Assembly (NCBI RefSeq): GCF_001644035.1
Contig: NZ_LUUG01000049.1
Span: 1-64,000, forward strand
DNA: 64,000 nt
Reading direction: 5' to 3'
Source of the DNA: Methylomonas methanica
GTDB taxonomy: Bacteria > Pseudomonadota > Gammaproteobacteria > Methylococcales > Methylomonadaceae
Shown here: one piece after another, positions 1 to 7,447 of the stretch
Position numbering within the stretch: the stretch's first letter is position 1
Layout: every line of letters begins with the position of its first letter
Notes under the pieces: generated by a model
What the model was told of the DNA's origin: nothing
The model's database searches: none
What the model saw: the letters and a program-made list of their open reading frames with translations, nothing else
Program-made: the position numbers and the translations under genes

Positions 1-189
1 ACTTTGAACAGAGTATCTACCGTGCACAGACTAATCCATGATTTTTGCCGACCTACCGTTGAAATTGAGTTGATAAAAAGCAGTGTTTTTTTTAAAGTCC
101 ACTCAGCCTTCGTGCAGAAGGCTTGACGCCAGCCATGTCTCCTGACTAGCCAGCCTTCACGGTGCTAATCAATTCATCCAGGAGACCTT

Positions 190-363
190 ATGTCAAAATC
201 ATATTCCACCCGCTACATTCTCAATTCAAGCTGTTTCGCCGTGTCAGATAACGGTTTTAGGCAGCCTGAAACCGCAAATCTCATCAAACCGCTAATTTTT
301 AGCTCGGCATTAGTCTTAGCAGCCCAACGAAACGCGTCGCTGTCAAACATCGAAACCCGATAG
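190..363 (+). CDS. Small hypothetical protein (57 aa) ahead of the HlyD gene
   Basis: An ATG-initiated frame of 57 codons is preceded by a good ribosome-binding site (GGAGACC, six to seven bases upstream). It ends nine bases before the membrane-fusion-protein start, so it would be the first gene of the operon. The product begins MSKSYSTRYI, is polar at the N-terminus and has one moderately hydrophobic stretch near residues 33-44. It has no double-glycine leader and no motif I recognise. It could be a small operon-leader protein, a degenerate remnant, or chance. The good Shine-Dalgarno site and the spacing are the only support. Confidence 0.35.
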   Translation: MSKSYSTRYILNSSCFAVSDNGFRQPETANLIKPLIFSSALVLAAQRNASLSNIETR

Positions 364-372
364 GCGGAACGC

Positions 373-1650
373 ATGTTCTCGACGAATCTGTATCGCGCCG
401 AAGCCATGGCGGCTCAGGTCGGGCGCTTGGAAGGCGACATCCTGCTGGCGAGATCTTGGTCGTCGTGGCTGGTATTCGGGATTGTGTTATCTCTTGTCGC
501 AATCGCCGTCCTGTTTATCAGCCTTGCGTCCTATACCAAACGAACCAACGCCACCGGTATGCTGGTTCCGAACGGCGGTGCTATCGTTATCGCCACACCC
601 TCGCCTGGGCTTATCTCGGCCGTTCATGTTGAAGAAGGCCAAACGGTTCAGGCGGGAGACACGCTATTTACGTTAAGAGACGAACGCCATCTTTCTTCAT
701 TCACCAGCCAGTCCGACGCAAGCGGCAGCCGATTCGCCGATCAGCTTGAAGCGGCGCTGCGCGCGGAAGAAGAAGCGAATCTCAGAGAAAAGCGGCAATT
801 AAGCACCCTACTGGACAAAAACAATTCAGCGCTATCCAGGCAATTGGCCGCGATACAAGTATCGATTTCCGATGCCAAACAGCAAATAAACCAGCATCAC
901 GACAGATTGACTTTGGCGGAGCAGCGGCTAAATAAACACCGCGGCTTGGCAACATCCGGCTTTATTGCAAAAGACAAATTGGATGAGGAGCTGGATAACC
1001 TGGCGCTATTACGTACCCAGGCATCGGATCTAAAACGGGATTACGACGAATTAGCGCGGAAAAAACTCGAGCTGGAAGACGAAAAACGCATCGCGCCGGA
1101 AAAAACCCAAATCAGCATCGCCAATATCGATCAGGACTTAAGCGTACTCCGCCAAAAAATCCAGGAAGCCCACATTCAAAATCACTTGGCTATCGTCGCC
1201 CCGGTAGACGGCATTGTCACCGGCATTAACGCTCATCCCGGTCAAATTCCGGATAAAGAGGTTTTAGCCACCTTGCTTGGCAACGGCGCGGAACTGACCG
1301 CGCAATTGTACGTGACCACGCGCGGCATCGGCTTTGTCGAATCCGGCCAGAAAGTACGTTTGCGTTACCAAGCCTACCCCTATCAAAAGTTCGGCCAGTA
1401 TTCCGGAACGGTCGCAACCGTCTCGAAAAATCCGGTTTCATCGAAGACGCTACCGAATTTATTCGCCAATTCCCCGCCCGACGATTATTACCGCGTCACA
1501 GTAAAACTCGATTCGCAGTTTGCCTTGGTGTACGGCGAGTCGAAACGACTGGTATCCGGCATGATCGTGGAAGCGGACATCGAACAAGATACGCGGCGCT
1601 TAATCGAATGGATTATCGAACCGCTTTACGGCTTAACCAAATATAACTAG
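373..1650 (+). CDS. HlyD/CvaA-family membrane fusion protein of a bacteriocin type I secretion system
   Basis: Periplasmic adaptor of a type I secretion system, expected to link the inner-membrane C39 ABC exporter at 7448-9556 to an outer-membrane TolC-type channel. The N-terminus has the CvaA-family pattern (LYRAEAMAAQ, then LEGDILLARSWS), followed by a single membrane helix at about residues 30-52. A first lipoyl/barrel-sandwich half covers about 72-105 (VEEGQTVQAGD) and a long coiled-coil hairpin about 115-265. The returning half-motif (APVDGIVTGINAHPGQ) lies at about 272-290, and a beta-barrel region follows. The length of 425 aa is normal for colicin V/microcin adaptors. It lies eight bases before the JmjC gene. 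No outer-membrane factor gene is present, so a shared TolC is likely. The family call is firm; the cargo (the two double-glycine peptides) is inferred from context. Confidence 0.9.
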   Translation: MFSTNLYRAEAMAAQVGRLEGDILLARSWSSWLVFGIVLSLVAIAVLFISLASYTKRTNATGMLVPNGGAIVIATPSPGLISAVHVEEGQTVQAGDTLFTLRDERHLSSFTSQSDASGSRFADQLEAALRAEEEANLREKRQLSTLLDKNNSALSRQLAAIQVSISDAKQQINQHHDRLTLAEQRLNKHRGLATSGFIAKDKLDEELDNLALLRTQASDLKRDYDELARKKLELEDEKRIAPEKTQISIANIDQDLSVLRQKIQEAHIQNHLAIVAPVDGIVTGINAHPGQIPDKEVLATLLGNGAELTAQLYVTTRGIGFVESGQKVRLRYQAYPYQKFGQYSGTVATVSKNPVSSKTLPNLFANSPPDDYYRVTVKLDSQFALVYGESKRLVSGMIVEADIEQDTRRLIEWIIEPLYGLTKYN

Positions 1651-1658
1651 GGACCACT

Positions 1659-2807
1659 ATGTCATTGATTCGTTTCGGCATCGATAAAACACAATTTTTC
1701 GACACGCATTATCAAAATCAGTGGTGGCTGAAGCGCCAGGCGCTTTCCGAAAACTGTTTGAGCTGGAAGCATATCGACCACGCGCTTTACGCCATGGAAA
1801 ACACCAATACGCAGATTAAGTTATTTAAAGACGGACCGGTCGATCCGGGCCGTTATACCGAGCCCTATTGGGAACTGGGCGAACAACGCACGCGAATCGT
1901 CAAAGACGTTTTATACCGATACTTAACGGACGGTGCGACCTTGGTATTAAACAAACTACAGCTCTATCTCCCGGAAATTAACGACTATTGCATGGATGTC
2001 GCGCAATTTGTCGGCGAAAAGACCAACGCCAATGCCTATGCGGCTTTCGGCGGCGACGGTTCGTTTGGCAAACATTGGGATACCCACGACGTGTTCGCCT
2101 TGCAATTGATTGGACGCAAAAGATGGCTGATTTACCAGCCCACGCTCGAACTGCCGTTACCTCATCAAACAAGCTTGAATCACAAAGCCGAATGTCCCTC
2201 CGAACCGGTACTGGACACGGTTCTGGAAGCCGGCGATATGCTTTATATCCCAAGAGGCTGGTGGCACGAAGCCCTTCCCATTGAAGGCGACGAGACGTTT
2301 CATATCGCCATAGGCACGTTTCCGCCTAAATTATTGGATTATCTGCTTTGGTTATGCGGCAAGAAATTACCGGATCTCGTTGAAAGCCGGGGTTCTTTCA
2401 ACCCTTATCTAAATACTACGGACCTCATTGAAAGTTTTACCCCTATATTACAAAGCGCGCTAGCCGAACCGGAAAATCTAAATAACTTTTACAGTGCCGT
2501 TACGGAGCAACAACGAGTTAAATCGCGATTTAATATTGGCAGTTTGTCTCCGACTGGTATATCGGATAACACCGCCCTTCTCCGCAATAAAATTCGAATA
2601 AACTCGTTCCTACCAATATCTAACGATCAGAAGACCTTATTAGCTAACGGCTTCAAGATAAATCTCGACGCCGAGAGCGCCGACTTTCTTGCCGGCATCA
2701 GTTCAGCCGATAACTTGCAGGCCAATAAAAATGCTAAGCAATTATCCGACAAGGAGAGTCAATTGTTGAAAATATTATCGACATTAGACCTTATAGAGTT
2801 ATTTTAG
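1659..2807 (+). CDS. JmjC/cupin-8 domain Fe(II)/2-oxoglutarate oxygenase, candidate peptide hydroxylase
   Basis: A 382-aa protein of the bacterial JmjC oxygenase group (ribosomal-oxygenase/RoxA-like fold). The metal triad is visible as H139-x-D141 within KHWDTHDVF and H203 within PRGWWHEA, and the usual FALQLIGRKRW strand follows the HxD motif. These enzymes hydroxylate protein side chains using Fe(II), O2 and 2-oxoglutarate. The C-terminal third (about 240-382) carries a helical region similar in placement to the dimerisation/winged-helix part of YcfD-like enzymes. The gene sits eight bases after the secretion adaptor gene and 52 bases before the first double-glycine precursor, so its likely substrate is one or both precursor peptides. 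That assignment is inference; the oxygenase fold is clear. Confidence 0.85.
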   Translation: MSLIRFGIDKTQFFDTHYQNQWWLKRQALSENCLSWKHIDHALYAMENTNTQIKLFKDGPVDPGRYTEPYWELGEQRTRIVKDVLYRYLTDGATLVLNKLQLYLPEINDYCMDVAQFVGEKTNANAYAAFGGDGSFGKHWDTHDVFALQLIGRKRWLIYQPTLELPLPHQTSLNHKAECPSEPVLDTVLEAGDMLYIPRGWWHEALPIEGDETFHIAIGTFPPKLLDYLLWLCGKKLPDLVESRGSFNPYLNTTDLIESFTPILQSALAEPENLNNFYSAVTEQQRVKSRFNIGSLSPTGISDNTALLRNKIRINSFLPISNDQKTLLANGFKINLDAESADFLAGISSADNLQANKNAKQLSDKESQLLKILSTLDLIELF

Positions 2808-2859
2808 ATAATTCGTTAAAAATTAACTCTATAACTTTTTTATTCAAGGAGATAAATAT

Positions 2860-3105
2860 ATGCGTGAATTAACCATTACGGAAATGGAGATTGTCAGCGG
2901 AGGGGTTGACTGGGATGAAGTCAGCGGTGGTTTAGCATTTGTAGGAACCGGCATCGCACTAGTTGCAGCTGCACCTGAAGTGGGCGCTGTAGTAGTTGCG
3001 GCCGGGGCGGCAGCCGTAATCTTAGGTGGGTTTGCCATAGGAGATGGCTTAGTTGAAGGCGGTGCTTTGAGTAGCGGTGGCGGGGAAGATGGCGATGGAA
3101 GCTAA
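2860..3105 (+). CDS. Double-glycine-leader bacteriocin-like precursor peptide 1 (81 aa)
   Basis: The start is fixed by AAGGAGATAAATAT before ATG. The leader MRELTITEMEIVSGG ends in Gly14-Gly15, the processing signal cut by C39 peptidases of bacteriocin exporters; the spaced hydrophobic residues (L4, M9, V12) are typical of class II/microcin leaders. A second Gly-Gly lies at 23-24. The predicted core is rich in Gly, Ala and Val, has GxxxG-like helix-packing patterns and one long hydrophobic stretch (about 25-62), and ends in an acidic, Gly-rich tail with the GEDGDG motif. It is encoded between the JmjC oxygenase and a tiny membrane protein and shares leader and tail with the peptide at 3417-3680. 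Antimicrobial activity is inferred from architecture. Confidence 0.85.
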   Translation: MRELTITEMEIVSGGVDWDEVSGGLAFVGTGIALVAAAPEVGAVVVAAGAAAVILGGFAIGDGLVEGGALSSGGGEDGDGS

Positions 3106-3153
3106 TAATCATTCACTCCCACATTTATCAACTTAACATTACATTATTGCGAT

Positions 3154-3339
3154 ATGAACGAGACACAGACTTATTTATTAGTTTTCGGCGTTATCCTTGT
3201 GATGATTACAACCATTATAGGAAAATCAAAATTTATTAAACCTAGCTCAGAAATAATAAGAAGGAGAGTACTTTGGATCAGCCTATCAATTATATATATA
3301 AACGCCTTCACTCACTTTACAATTAAATTTTTATCGTGA
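3154..3339 (+). CDS. Small two-helix membrane protein, candidate immunity protein 1
   Basis: A 61-aa hydrophobic protein beginning MNETQTYLLV with two predicted membrane helices (about 6-22 and 40-57) joined by a basic loop (KSKFIKP, EIIRRR). It follows precursor peptide 1 by 48 bases. In class II bacteriocin systems the gene directly behind a structural gene usually encodes a small membrane immunity protein. The same arrangement recurs after precursor 2 with an unrelated protein of similar size (3728-3907). I see no homology to a named immunity family, and the Shine-Dalgarno region is poor (AT-rich). Function is inferred only from size, topology and position. Confidence 0.6.
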   Translation: MNETQTYLLVFGVILVMITTIIGKSKFIKPSSEIIRRRVLWISLSIIYINAFTHFTIKFLS

Positions 3340-3416
3340 ATCAACAACAAAGGCATTGAGAATCGGTGGTCGGTAAAAACCAATATACATATTAATTAAA
3401 ATACAAGGATATAGAA

Positions 3417-3680
3417 ATGCGTGAATTAACAATTCGTGAAATGTCTGTTGTCGGCGGAGGTATATCAGTAGGCGATCAAATTCAAGGCGGAACTGTTGTA
3501 GCCACTGGGAGTGTCTATACAGCGACACAAGCTGCTGCGGTTAGTAGTGTCTTAGGTGTTGCTGTCGGTGTTGTAGGCGTTGGAGTGGGATCTTTTCTTC
3601 TGGCGGACGCTATGCTCAATGATGGGGCCATATTTGCACAAATTCAGCGAGAATTACATGGTGAAGATGGCGACGGTTAA
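3417..3680 (+). CDS. Double-glycine-leader bacteriocin-like precursor peptide 2 (87 aa)
   Basis: The second precursor has a leader nearly identical to that of peptide 1 (MRELTIREMSVVGGG, cleavage expected after Gly14-Gly15), with another Gly-Gly at 24-25. The core is Gly/Val/Ala-rich with a long helix-like segment (about 38-65) containing repeated GV steps and GxxxG spacing, then a more polar amphipathic section (about 66-82). It ends in the same GEDGDG tail as peptide 1. Two distinct cores with matching leaders encoded side by side resemble two-peptide (class IIb) bacteriocins. The start is supported by AAGGATATAGAA before ATG. It is followed by its own small membrane protein gene at 3728. 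Confidence 0.85.
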   Translation: MRELTIREMSVVGGGISVGDQIQGGTVVATGSVYTATQAAAVSSVLGVAVGVVGVGVGSFLLADAMLNDGAIFAQIQRELHGEDGDG

Positions 3681-3727
3681 TAATTTTTGGTGGGTTACTT
3701 TGCCGAGTATTTATTGAGGATGGTGCA

Positions 3728-3907
3728 ATGATTTATCTTTTTATTAGTTTATTTTTCGCCGTAATGGTCTCTGTTATCTCTCTTGAAATGGTGATTAAAA
3801 GTCAATTACGTAAAGACAAGGATGCTATGACAAGATTTCAGTTTTTACTTCATTTTTTGAATTCGATAGCTATTTGTATAATTGCATGGTTTATATTAAA
3901 AAGTTGA
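3728..3907 (+). CDS. Small two-helix membrane protein, candidate immunity protein 2
   Basis: A 59-aa frame with a GAGGA site about eight bases before the ATG. The product begins MIYLFISLFF and ends AWFILKS. It has two hydrophobic helices (about 2-23 and 40-57) separated by a charged loop containing KSQLRKDKDA. It lies 47 bases after precursor peptide 2, mirroring the peptide/membrane-protein pair at 2860-3339, but the sequences of the two membrane proteins are not alike. The natural guess is a cognate immunity protein for peptide 2 or an accessory export factor. No recognisable family. Confidence 0.6.
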   Translation: MIYLFISLFFAVMVSVISLEMVIKSQLRKDKDAMTRFQFLLHFLNSIAICIIAWFILKS

Positions 3908-3980
3908 TAAAAACTGAAAATGGCTTGCCAAAGAATTTTTTTTATCGGTTATATATTAATTTTTTCTACATAACCTTATT

Positions 3981-4408
3981 ATGAAAATTTACCAATTTTT
4001 AATTTCAGTTACCTAGGCTTTCGCCCTATTATTGACACTTGCTGTATTAACATTCGTATTTCCAAAAGCTACTGCGGATATTGCTTCACATCTCCATGGC
4101 GCAGAAGCGATTGCCTTATTTATCGCCTTCTTTTTTATATTGCTTTCCGGGTTTTTTTAATTTTAATAAATAAAAATCAAATCAAAAGGCTATTCTCGGA
4201 AAAATGCACCGCCGAATTCGTTTATCGACAGGACACAACAACTTACTTGATGACAGGATTTATTTGTGCCGGCGCGGCTTCAGATTTAGTTACACAAGAC
4301 AAAGCGCTGAATGACAATATAGCTCTATTCTCGGGGATATTTTTATTACTGAGCATCATCGCTTTTATTTATCGTATATTTTTGCCATCAAAAATGCCAT
4401 TTAGATAG
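3981..4408 (+). pseudogene. Decayed multi-helix membrane protein gene (amber codon plus frameshift)
   Basis: From the ATG at 3981 a frame reads MKIYQFLISVT, meets TAG at 4014-4016, then continues in the same frame as a hydrophobic protein (two helix-like stretches) to a stop just after a run of seven T at 4152-4158. Shifting frame by one base at that T run restores a further long coding stretch, with two more hydrophobic segments and the tract DLVTQDKALNDN, ending at TAG 4406-4408. Read through, it would be a roughly 140-aa, four-helix membrane protein. Two independent lesions point to a pseudogene; a sequencing error at the homopolymer could explain one of them. It probably belonged to the peptide locus as another immunity or transport protein. 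Confidence 0.6.
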
Positions 4409-4415
4409 GCCTTCT

Positions 4416-4472
4416 ATGCGGATATTAGTTTAACCTCGTTAGTCGGATTGGCTTATCAATATCCATCCGCAT
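4416..4472. other. Inverted repeat ahead of the M16 peptidase gene
   Basis: The arms ATGCGGAT (4416-4423) and ATCCGCAT (4465-4472) are exactly complementary, and pairing continues inward as ATATT/AATAT with a two-base bulge. No T-run follows on the plus strand. It may be a partial terminator or attenuator separating the precursor genes from the peptidase and exporter genes, or an operator. The surrounding 180 bases hold no gene that I can support. Confidence 0.4.
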
Positions 4473-4590
4473 GATATTTAAAATATGACGAGTGTATTTA
4501 TTTGTCTGTCTGTATCTCTCTAAATTTAGTTATTACGGCTCATAATTTAATTAACTTCGACTTATTCAACCAAAGAAAGGAGTCTTGCCC

Positions 4591-7401
4591 ATGAATCGTA
4601 CCAGCTCGACCTTAATAGCATGTTTAATACTAACTCTCGTCAACGTTGGTACCGGGCACGCTACGGAAAATAAAACAAACAGCGCCGCCGCCGAGAAATA
4701 CGGCGCGATCGAGCGGCAATTCGAGAACGGCTTCCGGGCCTTGTTGGTTCCCAATAGTAAGGCCGAGCGGACGGCGGTGACGCTGGTGTATTTCAGCGGT
4801 TCGCTCGCCGATCCCGAAGGAAAGTCGGGCCTCGCACATTTGCTGGAGCATTTGCTGTTTAGCGCGCCCACGACGCCGGGCAATCATGCGCTGGTTAGCG
4901 AGATGGCGCGCCGCAACATTGCCTATAACGGCAATACCAATTTCGACCGCACTATCTACCACACGGCCTTTTCAAGCGACCAGCCGACTTTGAACTGGCT
5001 GCTGGAACAAGAGGCTTTGCGCATGCATAAACTGACGATTACGGAAGCGGATATTGCCAGAGAATTGCCCGTGGTATTGCGAGAAAAGGAGCTTGGCGAT
5101 AGCAATCATCAGCAAAAATTAGCGCAACAAATACTGCCGGTTGTCACTCGCTTTGCCCCCTATGTACGTCCGCCGATAGGTAACGAAGCTGAATTACGCA
5201 GTATCGCAATCGACGATGTCCGGGCTTTTTATCGAGCACACTATCGCCCCGACAATGCGCTGTTGATCATTACCGGTCGATTTGACGTTGCCGCAACCTG
5301 GAAGCAACTGGAAACTCATTTTGGTGGGATTAAATCTCCCAAAATCGGGCCGCCACCCACATTCCAGGCGGCGTCCCGAGTGGAGAGTAGCGACTCGCAG
5401 CGGAGTTTTCGCGGCGACGGCGATGGTGCTTCCGTCTCATTATTTTATCCGTTACGGCATTCGTTCGATGCCAAGCATGTTGCGGCAATGGGCTTATTGA
5501 GCGGGTTGCTAGCCGGTTCTCCGGCCAGTCGTTTACATGAGTCGCTGGTCAGCGCCGGACAGGCGGCCTCTGTCTCGGCAATACCGTTGCTATTACGCAA
5601 TGGGGGTGCATTCGAAGTAACTGCGCTCCCGCTGACAGCCGATAACGAAGCGTTGGAACAACTCCAGAACACCTTAGCAGGCCAAGTGCAGTCGCTGGGC
5701 GATACCGAGTTCTCGGAAAAAGAACTGGAACGTACCAAAAACTTAATACGCAACGAAGCTTTATACGTGCAATCGGTAGCCGCTGCCTTTGGCTACCGAT
5801 TGGCTGAATTTGCATCCATCGGCGACTGGCGGCTGTGGTTCGAGAGCATCGACGCGGCCCAAGAAATGTCTTTGCCGGAGATTCAGCAAACGGCCAAAGC
5901 GATTTTCCAGCAAAGTATCCCGGTTGCCCAACTGATGAGCAATCGACATGCGGCAAGCTTCATGGCGGAAAAGGAATCCGTGGTATCGCACGCAACAACC
6001 GGCGAACCATCCGCCGCGTCCGTGCCGGCGCACCTGCCGGAAACCGCGAGCCCAGCGGTTAACGATGCGACGGCGACGGCTCTTGATACGCAAATCGAGC
6101 GCTTTAGCATTAACGAGTCGCTGGCGGTTGCCCTCTGGCCCAAACCTATACCGATCGGTCGCGTGCAAGGACAGTGGAATCTGCGTATGGGCGCGGCGGA
6201 CAGTATGTTCGGCAAACGTATTTTGGCTGATTTGACCGGTAGCCTGTTGGCTCACGGCTCAAACACTTTAGATCGGCAGAAATTGTTTGATCGCTTGGTT
6301 GGTTTGGATGCCCACTTGTCGATGACGCCAGTTGATGACCGCTTGGCGATTCGTTTCGATCTGCCCGCTAAATCGTTGCAGGAATTTCTTGGAATGCTGA
6401 TCGATGTTCTTCGAAATCCGGCGTTACCGGAACAGGGATTCAAGGAAGTCAGGAATCAATTGCAAGTCGCCTACCAAAGTCAGGGCACAAAACCGCAAGT
6501 CGTCGCGGAAGAAGCCGTGACGGTAGTCACTAGCCATTACCCTATCGGCGATATCCGTCGCGAGCCCAGCAAGGCGGAAGCGCTTGCTGCATTGGAAAAC
6601 ATTGAATTGAACGATGTAAAAGCCTTCCATGCCGATTATTTCGGCGCGAATGGGGAGTTTATGCTGTCCGGAGAGTTTGATGCGAAAGCGACGCGTCAGC
6701 AGTTGGAGAGCCTGTTGGAGCCGTGGCACAGCAAGCAGGCATATCAGCGACCGCCCCTGCCCTACGCTGCATTAGGCCCCGGCCAGCATTTCATTGCCAT
6801 GTCCGAGGGCTCGCACGGCATTTACACGGCTCAGCTCAGACGGCCATTGCAAGCAGACGAAGCCGACGCGCTGGCACTAGCGTTGGTGAATTTCGCGTTG
6901 GGCGAGGATGCGCTGCAATCCCGCCTCGGTCGCCGCCTGCGTCAACAAGAGGGCATTTCGTACGGCGTGGCCAGCAAGATGAGCGCATCCGCCTTCGAAC
7001 CGCGAGCCACTGTCACCGTCAGCGCCACCTATGCGCCGTCCATGCGGCAACAGCTCTCAAAAGCCGTGCATGAGGAATTGGCGCTGCTGGTTAAAAACGG
7101 CCTCACGGAGGCCGAACTCAACAGCGCAAAAGATAACTGGCGGCGTCGCAATGACCTGAGCAAGCTCGATCATGACAAGCTGTTTGCTAAGCTGAATCTG
7201 TTATTGCGCTTGCGGCGCGATATGCAGTACTACGCCGAAATCAATGCCCGTGTGGAAGCCTTGACGCTAGCTCAGGTGAACGAAGCGATTGCGCGCCACA
7301 TCAATCCCGACGCATTGCTGGAAGTTTTTGTCGATGCCGAAATCGGTGCGACGGCGAATGCCTCAAATGAAGCCGTTCGCGGTGAACCGGTCGAACCCTA
7401 A
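4591..7401 (+). CDS. Secreted M16 (insulinase/pitrilysin-type) zinc metallopeptidase
   Basis: A 936-aa periplasmic peptidase when started at the ATG with AAAGGAG nine to ten bases upstream; a TTG six bases earlier is less likely. A signal peptide covers about residues 1-24 (cut near GHA-TEN). The inverted zinc motif HLLEH is at 83-87, with the downstream Glu ligand region around ELPVVLREKE (about 159-168). The protein is a two-lobed M16 fusion; the second half (about 480-915) lacks HxxEH, as is normal for the non-catalytic lobe. It lies in the bacteriocin locus directly before the C39 exporter, so it may trim the exported peptides or remove leaders. A general periplasmic role is also possible. 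The last residues (AVRGEPVEP) look like run-on into an intergenic repeat. Confidence 0.88.
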   Translation: MNRTSSTLIACLILTLVNVGTGHATENKTNSAAAEKYGAIERQFENGFRALLVPNSKAERTAVTLVYFSGSLADPEGKSGLAHLLEHLLFSAPTTPGNHALVSEMARRNIAYNGNTNFDRTIYHTAFSSDQPTLNWLLEQEALRMHKLTITEADIARELPVVLREKELGDSNHQQKLAQQILPVVTRFAPYVRPPIGNEAELRSIAIDDVRAFYRAHYRPDNALLIITGRFDVAATWKQLETHFGGIKSPKIGPPPTFQAASRVESSDSQRSFRGDGDGASVSLFYPLRHSFDAKHVAAMGLLSGLLAGSPASRLHESLVSAGQAASVSAIPLLLRNGGAFEVTALPLTADNEALEQLQNTLAGQVQSLGDTEFSEKELERTKNLIRNEALYVQSVAAAFGYRLAEFASIGDWRLWFESIDAAQEMSLPEIQQTAKAIFQQSIPVAQLMSNRHAASFMAEKESVVSHATTGEPSAASVPAHLPETASPAVNDATATALDTQIERFSINESLAVALWPKPIPIGRVQGQWNLRMGAADSMFGKRILADLTGSLLAHGSNTLDRQKLFDRLVGLDAHLSMTPVDDRLAIRFDLPAKSLQEFLGMLIDVLRNPALPEQGFKEVRNQLQVAYQSQGTKPQVVAEEAVTVVTSHYPIGDIRREPSKAEALAALENIELNDVKAFHADYFGANGEFMLSGEFDAKATRQQLESLLEPWHSKQAYQRPPLPYAALGPGQHFIAMSEGSHGIYTAQLRRPLQADEADALALALVNFALGEDALQSRLGRRLRQQEGISYGVASKMSASAFEPRATVTVSATYAPSMRQQLSKAVHEELALLVKNGLTEAELNSAKDNWRRRNDLSKLDHDKLFAKLNLLLRLRRDMQYYAEINARVEALTLAQVNEAIARHINPDALLEVFVDAEIGATANASNEAVRGEPVEP

Positions 7402-7447
7402 TCGCTTGACTAGCCGATTCCATATTGCCAAGGGCAGCCCGCGACCA

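Noticed and set aside
1-189. Possible end of an upstream gene at the left edge
   Set aside because: No open frame with recognisable product enters from the left; I see only an AT-rich stretch and no motif.
5282-6729. Several overlapping antisense and alternate-frame open frames within the M16 gene
   Set aside because: They are shadows of a GC-biased coding sequence with no own start signals or domains.
7289-7447. Upstream in-frame start for the C39 exporter
   Set aside because: It overlaps the M16 gene by over 100 bases and adds residues not seen in C39 exporters, which start just before the catalytic Gln/Cys.
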